This document shows, piece after piece, positions 62,216 to 64,000 of a stretch of 64,000 nucleotides of DNA (position 1 is the stretch's first letter; each line of letters begins with the position of its first letter). The notes beneath the pieces were generated by a model, which saw nothing but the letters and a program-made list of their open reading frames with translations, was not told where the DNA came from and did not search any database. The stretch lies in contig NZ_CP022188.1 in assembly GCF_003111665.1 (NCBI RefSeq), forward strand, positions 2,480,001 to 2,544,000, in the 5' to 3' direction. This DNA comes from Parazoarcus communis. GTDB lineage: Bacteria; Pseudomonadota; Gammaproteobacteria; Burkholderiales; Rhodocyclaceae. Made by a program: the position numbers and the translations under genes.

Positions 62216-64000
62216 ATGCCCACCCTGCTGCTTGTCGACGGTTCCAGTTATCTATACCGTGCATTTCATGCGCTGCCCGATCTGCGCAATTCGAGCGGGG
62301 AGCCGACCGGGGCCATCCGGGGTGTGTTGTCGATGCTACGTCGGCTCGAAGGCGACTACAAGGCGGAGTACCGTGCCTGCGTGTTCGACGCCAAGGGCAA
62401 GACCTTCCGGGACGACTGGTATCCGGAGTACAAGTCGCATCGCCCGCCGATGCCCGACGACCTGCGCGCCCAGATCGAACCGCTGCATGAGGCCGTCGAG
62501 GCGGAAGGCTGGCCGCTGCTGTCGGTCGAAGGCGTGGAGGCCGACGACGTCATCGGCACGCTGACGCGGATGGCGGTCGAGCGCGGCTGGGAGGTGGTGA
62601 TCTCGACTGGCGACAAGGATCTGACGCAACTCGTGCAGCCGGGTGTGCGCTGGGTGAACACCATGAGCGAGGAGGTGCTGGACGAAGCCGGCGTGTCGGC
62701 CAAGTTCGGCGTCGCGCCCGAACGCATCATCGATTATCTGGCGCTGGTCGGCGATACCGTGGATAACGTGCCGGGTGTCGAAAAGTGTGGTCCGAAGACC
62801 GCGGTGAAGTGGCTGACCGAATACGGCACGCTCGACAACCTGATCAGCAACGCCGACAAGGTGGGCGGCAAGGTGGGCGAGAACCTGCGCAAGCATCTCG
62901 ACTTTCTGCCGCTCGGCAAACGTCTGGTGACGGTTGCGACCGATGTCGAATTGCCCCTGCAGCTCGACGATCTGCCGGCACGTGCTGACGACAAGATCGC
63001 GCTGAAAGCACTGTACGAACGCTTCGAGTTCCGCGGATGGCTGAAGGATCTGGGCGACGAGAATCAAAGGGAGAATCAAAGGGGTCAGAATCAAAGGGGT
63101 CAGAGTCGTTTGATCCCCGAATCAAACGACTCTGACCCCTTTGATTCTTCGGCGGAGCCGGACGCGCATCGTGCGGGCTATGTCGGCATCCTCGACTGGG
63201 ACGCCTTCGACGCGCTGCTGGTCAGACTGAATGCGGCTGAGCTGACGGCCTTCGACACCGAAACCACCAGCCTCGATCCGATGGCGGCGCGCCTGGTCGG
63301 GATGTCGTTTTCCACCGAGAAGGGCGAGGGCGCCTACCTGCCGCTTGCCCATCGCGGTGCGGATGCGCCCGATCAGCTGGCAATGGACGAGGTGCTGAAG
63401 AAGCTCAAGCCCTGGCTGGAATCGAACGCGCACGCCAAGGTGGGGCAGAACCTGAAGTACGACGCGCATGTGCTGCTCAACCACGACATTCGCCTTGGCG
63501 GCATTACCCACGACACCCTGCTCGAATCCTATGTGCTCGAGAGCGACCGCACGCACGACATGGATTCGCTGGCCAAGCGTCATCTCGGTCTGACCACGAT
63601 TCAGTACACCGACGTATGCGGCAAGGGGGCGAAGCAGATCGGATTCGACGAGGTCGCGGTCGATCGTGCCATCGAATACGCTGCCGAGGATGCCGACATC
63701 ACCATGCGCCTGCACCGCAAGCTGTGGCCGCAGGTCGAGGCTGCGCCATCACTGGCTGCACTGTATCGGGAGATCGAGCTGCCTACGCTTGAGGTGCTGC
63801 TCGACATGGAGCGTACGGGCGTTCTCATCGACCCCTTCCTGCTCGCACAGCATGGCGAGGAGCTCGGCCGCAGGCTGATGGTGCTCGAAGGCGAAGCGCA
63901 CGCGCTCGCCGGTCAGCCCTTCAATCTGGGCTCGCCCAAGCAGCTGGGTGAGATCCTGTTCGGCAAGCTCGGTCTGCCTGTGGTCAAGAAGACTGCCACC
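62216..64000 (+). CDS. polA: DNA polymerase I (C-terminal part outside window)
   Basis: Starts at ATG 62215/62216-62218 (MPTLLLVDGSSYLYRAFHAL) and is open to the window end (about 595 residues). The 5'-3' exonuclease domain is residues about 1-270 (VEGVEADDVIGTLTRMAVER, STGDKDLTQLVQPGVRWVNT, LALVGDTVDNVPGVEKCGPK). The 3'-5' exonuclease domain begins at about residue 315 (LTAFDTETTSLDPMAARLVG, KVGQNLKYDAHVLLNHDIRL), with D-x-E present. The polymerase domain has just begun. Residues ~283-311 are encoded by an in-frame palindromic repeat. Confidence 0.96.
   Translation, partial: MPTLLLVDGSSYLYRAFHALPDLRNSSGEPTGAIRGVLSMLRRLEGDYKAEYRACVFDAKGKTFRDDWYPEYKSHRPPMPDDLRAQIEPLHEAVEAEGWPLLSVEGVEADDVIGTLTRMAVERGWEVVISTGDKDLTQLVQPGVRWVNTMSEEVLDEAGVSAKFGVAPERIIDYLALVGDTVDNVPGVEKCGPKTAVKWLTEYGTLDNLISNADKVGGKVGENLRKHLDFLPLGKRLVTVATDVELPLQLDDLPARADDKIALKALYERFEFRGWLKDLGDENQRENQRGQNQRGQSRLIPESNDSDPFDSSAEPDAHRAGYVGILDWDAFDALLVRLNAAELTAFDTETTSLDPMAARLVGMSFSTEKGEGAYLPLAHRGADAPDQLAMDEVLKKLKPWLESNAHAKVGQNLKYDAHVLLNHDIRLGGITHDTLLESYVLESDRTHDMDSLAKRHLGLTTIQYTDVCGKGAKQIGFDEVAVDRAIEYAAEDADITMRLHRKLWPQVEAAPSLAALYREIELPTLEVLLDMERTGVLIDPFLLAQHGEELGRRLMVLEGEAHALAGQPFNLGSPKQLGEILFGKLGLPVVKKTAT
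63061..63147. repeat. REP/RAYT-like palindromic repeat inside polA
   Basis: A perfect 27-bp inverted repeat (arms 63088-63114 and 63121-63147, 6-base loop) begins GAATCAAAGGGGTCAGAG. Two partial direct copies of the arm start (GAATCAAAGG..., at 63061 and 63073) precede it. Total 87 bases, a multiple of three, read without a stop as Asn/Gln/Arg/Asp/Ser-rich sequence. The GGGGTCAGA motif resembles termini of REP-associated transposase elements common in betaproteobacteria; that resemblance is from memory. Confidence 0.9.

Noticed and set aside
63061..63147. Frameshift or pseudogene in polA caused by the palindrome
   Set aside because: The repeat is 87 bases long and both flanking domains stay in the same open frame with intact motifs.

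Overview
The window comes from a GC-rich, nitrogen-fixing betaproteobacterium. Gene content and order (iscA-nifUSV-cysE-nifW-nifZ next to nifENX, an SAH riboswitch on ahcY, nadD-rsfS-rlmH-maf-rng, dapF-DUF484-xerC, BPSS1780-type membrane proteins) point to the Azoarcus/Aromatoleum/Thauera group of Rhodocyclales. This is inferred from gene content; no 16S gene is present.

Positions 1-18,000 hold an accessory nif region, almost all on the minus strand, in four transcription units read right to left. (i) SagB-type oxidoreductase, rhodanese-ankyrin protein, unknown protein, nifF, thioredoxin-like [2Fe-2S] ferredoxin, NifZ-like protein. (ii) FeS leucine-rich-variant (LRV) protein and an unknown 324-aa protein. 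(iii) nifE, nifN, nifX, rseC-like, nifX-associated gene, DUF683, fdxB, unknown. (iv) iscA, nifU, nifS, nifV, cysE, unknown, nifW, nifZ (cut by the window edge). Each unit is preceded by a -24/-12 sigma54 promoter and a TGT-N10-ACA NifA upstream activator sequence (UAS). A fifth sigma54 promoter, divergent from unit (i) and sharing its UAS, reads rightwards into a small HepT-like gene. Together the genes cover FeMo-co scaffold assembly (NifEN, NifX), FeS supply (NifU, NifS, IscA), homocitrate (NifV), cysteine (CysE), nitrogenase maturation (NifW, NifZ) and electron delivery (NifF, ferredoxins). nifHDK, nifB and nifA are not in the window.

Positions 18,300-29,500 hold a KefB/C-type K+/H+ antiporter and a five-gene minus-strand operon. 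Four of its proteins are large di-heme, RoxA/MauG-like c-type cytochrome proteins and one is a lipoprotein. Its function is unknown and it is the most unusual non-nif locus. tRNA-Lys(CUU) follows.

Positions 29,600-64,000 are mostly housekeeping: ruvC, ybjQ, two EamA exporters, yebC, a HerA-like ATPase, a CZB chemoreceptor, metF-tlyA, an amidohydrolase/GNAT pair, ahcY with SAH riboswitch, a Ca2+/Na+ antiporter, metK with a terminator-like leader, two lpxL-like acyltransferases, dapF-DUF484-xerC, rlmI, ruvAB, a long minus-strand operon (two membrane proteins, nadD, rsfS, rlmH, maf, rng, a UbiA prenyltransferase and a HAD phosphatase), thrB, a DNA glycosylase, a LOG-family protein and the 5' part of polA. 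polA carries an in-frame palindromic repeat in its interdomain linker.

Start codons were chosen from Shine-Dalgarno (SD) sequences, stop/start overlaps and family length, so several differ from the longest possible reading frame. Functions are assigned from recognised sequence motifs, without database searches.
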